DNA from: Simiduia curdlanivorans
GTDB lineage: Bacteria; Pseudomonadota; Gammaproteobacteria; Pseudomonadales; Cellvibrionaceae
Assembly: GCF_030409605.1 (NCBI RefSeq)
Contig: NZ_JAUFQG010000004.1
Coordinates: 2,234,501 to 2,298,500, forward strand
Direction: 5' to 3'
Length of the DNA stretch: 64,000 nt
The notes under the pieces are model-generated. The model was not told where the DNA came from. It made no database searches and was given only the letters and a program-made list of their open reading frames with translations. This document shows, piece after piece, positions 63,602 to 64,000 of this stretch. Both the position numbers and the translations under genes were made by a program. Position 1 is the first letter of the stretch. The number at the start of each line of letters is the position of its first letter.

Positions 63602-64000
63602 AACATCCTCTTATAAAGCAATTTAATTATTGTTAATTTCCCCCACTAACCGATCTATAAGACCTTTAGGTTCATGTCATCAATCGCCATAGGTTCAAGG
63701 GTTAGCCCAGCTTGAAGGCTAATTTTTTACGCATGATGCATGGAGTCGCCTTAGGTTAAAGACGCTGATGTTGGGGGAAGCGGTGTCGAGCTTAACCGAA
63801 CTTAACATGACAAAGAAAGTGGGGCACAGCTGAAAAAAGGGGATTTTTTAGTGCTAAGGATAAATTAGGTATTTATCGTAATGTTGAGATGTAAGTAGGC
63901 GTCAAATAGGGATGTTAAGGCGGGAGTTAGTCTAGGGTAGACTTTACCTAAGGGGTGACTTAATCCGATGATGGTTTTTAGCCACCAGCGGGGATGGCTT
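63602..64000. other. Upstream region, no gene seen
   Basis: About 400 bp. It should contain the promoter of the minus-strand lipoprotein gene. Nothing else is recognised; AGGTTCA occurs twice (near 63668 and 63691). Confidence 0.4.

Overview
The window looks like a chromosomal segment of a marine-type gammaproteobacterium, most likely Cellvibrionales (Cellvibrio/Saccharophagus/Simiduia-like). This is inferred from the three-lipoyl AceF, the homodimeric AceE, the BepA / TusA-like / PerM neighbourhood, several secreted hydrolases with tandem PPC domains, and lipoproteins with a poly-Gly spacer after the lipobox. No rRNA, tRNA or CRISPR array was recognised. Assignments rest on motif reading alone; no database search was run.

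Layout. 1-1.5 kb: 3' end of a large Ig-repeat surface protein. 1.7-8.7 kb: an RND efflux adaptor/permease pair and a TPR-GGDEF sensor. 8.8-16.1 kb: a DUF819 membrane protein, a BepA-like periplasmic M48 protease, a TusA-like protein, an AI-2E/PerM permease and a secreted M16 protease. 16.1-21.4 kb: aceE and aceF, preceded by two HexR-like 17-bp operators and a good sigma70 promoter; neither pdhR nor lpd is adjacent.

21.5-31 kb is an accessory island with heptamer tandem repeats, decayed genes and an uncharacterised cassette (HAD phosphatase, lipoprotein GDPD phosphodiesterase, large membrane/coiled-coil protein, second HAD phosphatase). A REP-type Y1 transposase follows, flanked by oppositely oriented arrays of a related short repeat. 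The cassette is the best candidate here for an undescribed system.

31-44.5 kb: a solitary solute-binding protein, small hypotheticals, a diguanylate cyclase whose N-terminus matches the ethylene-binding domain of plant ETR1 at its key residues, a secreted serine hydrolase, an RNA 2'-O-methyltransferase, a COG2509 flavoprotein, rlmE, an outer-membrane beta-barrel protein, a DUF1287 protein and an FdhF/YdeP-type molybdoenzyme. 44.9-59.2 kb: three secreted proteases (M4, M28, S8), each ending in two PPC domains. Between them lie an XRE regulator, a fused LplT-PlsC-Aas-like protein with a degenerate adenylation domain, and a BaiN-type flavoprotein; a Spinster-like MFS transporter follows. 59.3-64 kb: hypotheticals, including a frameshifted exported protein, a 36-bp perfect palindrome and a large lipoprotein.

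Functionally the segment combines central carbon metabolism (PDH), envelope maintenance and export, extracellular proteolysis and c-di-GMP signalling.
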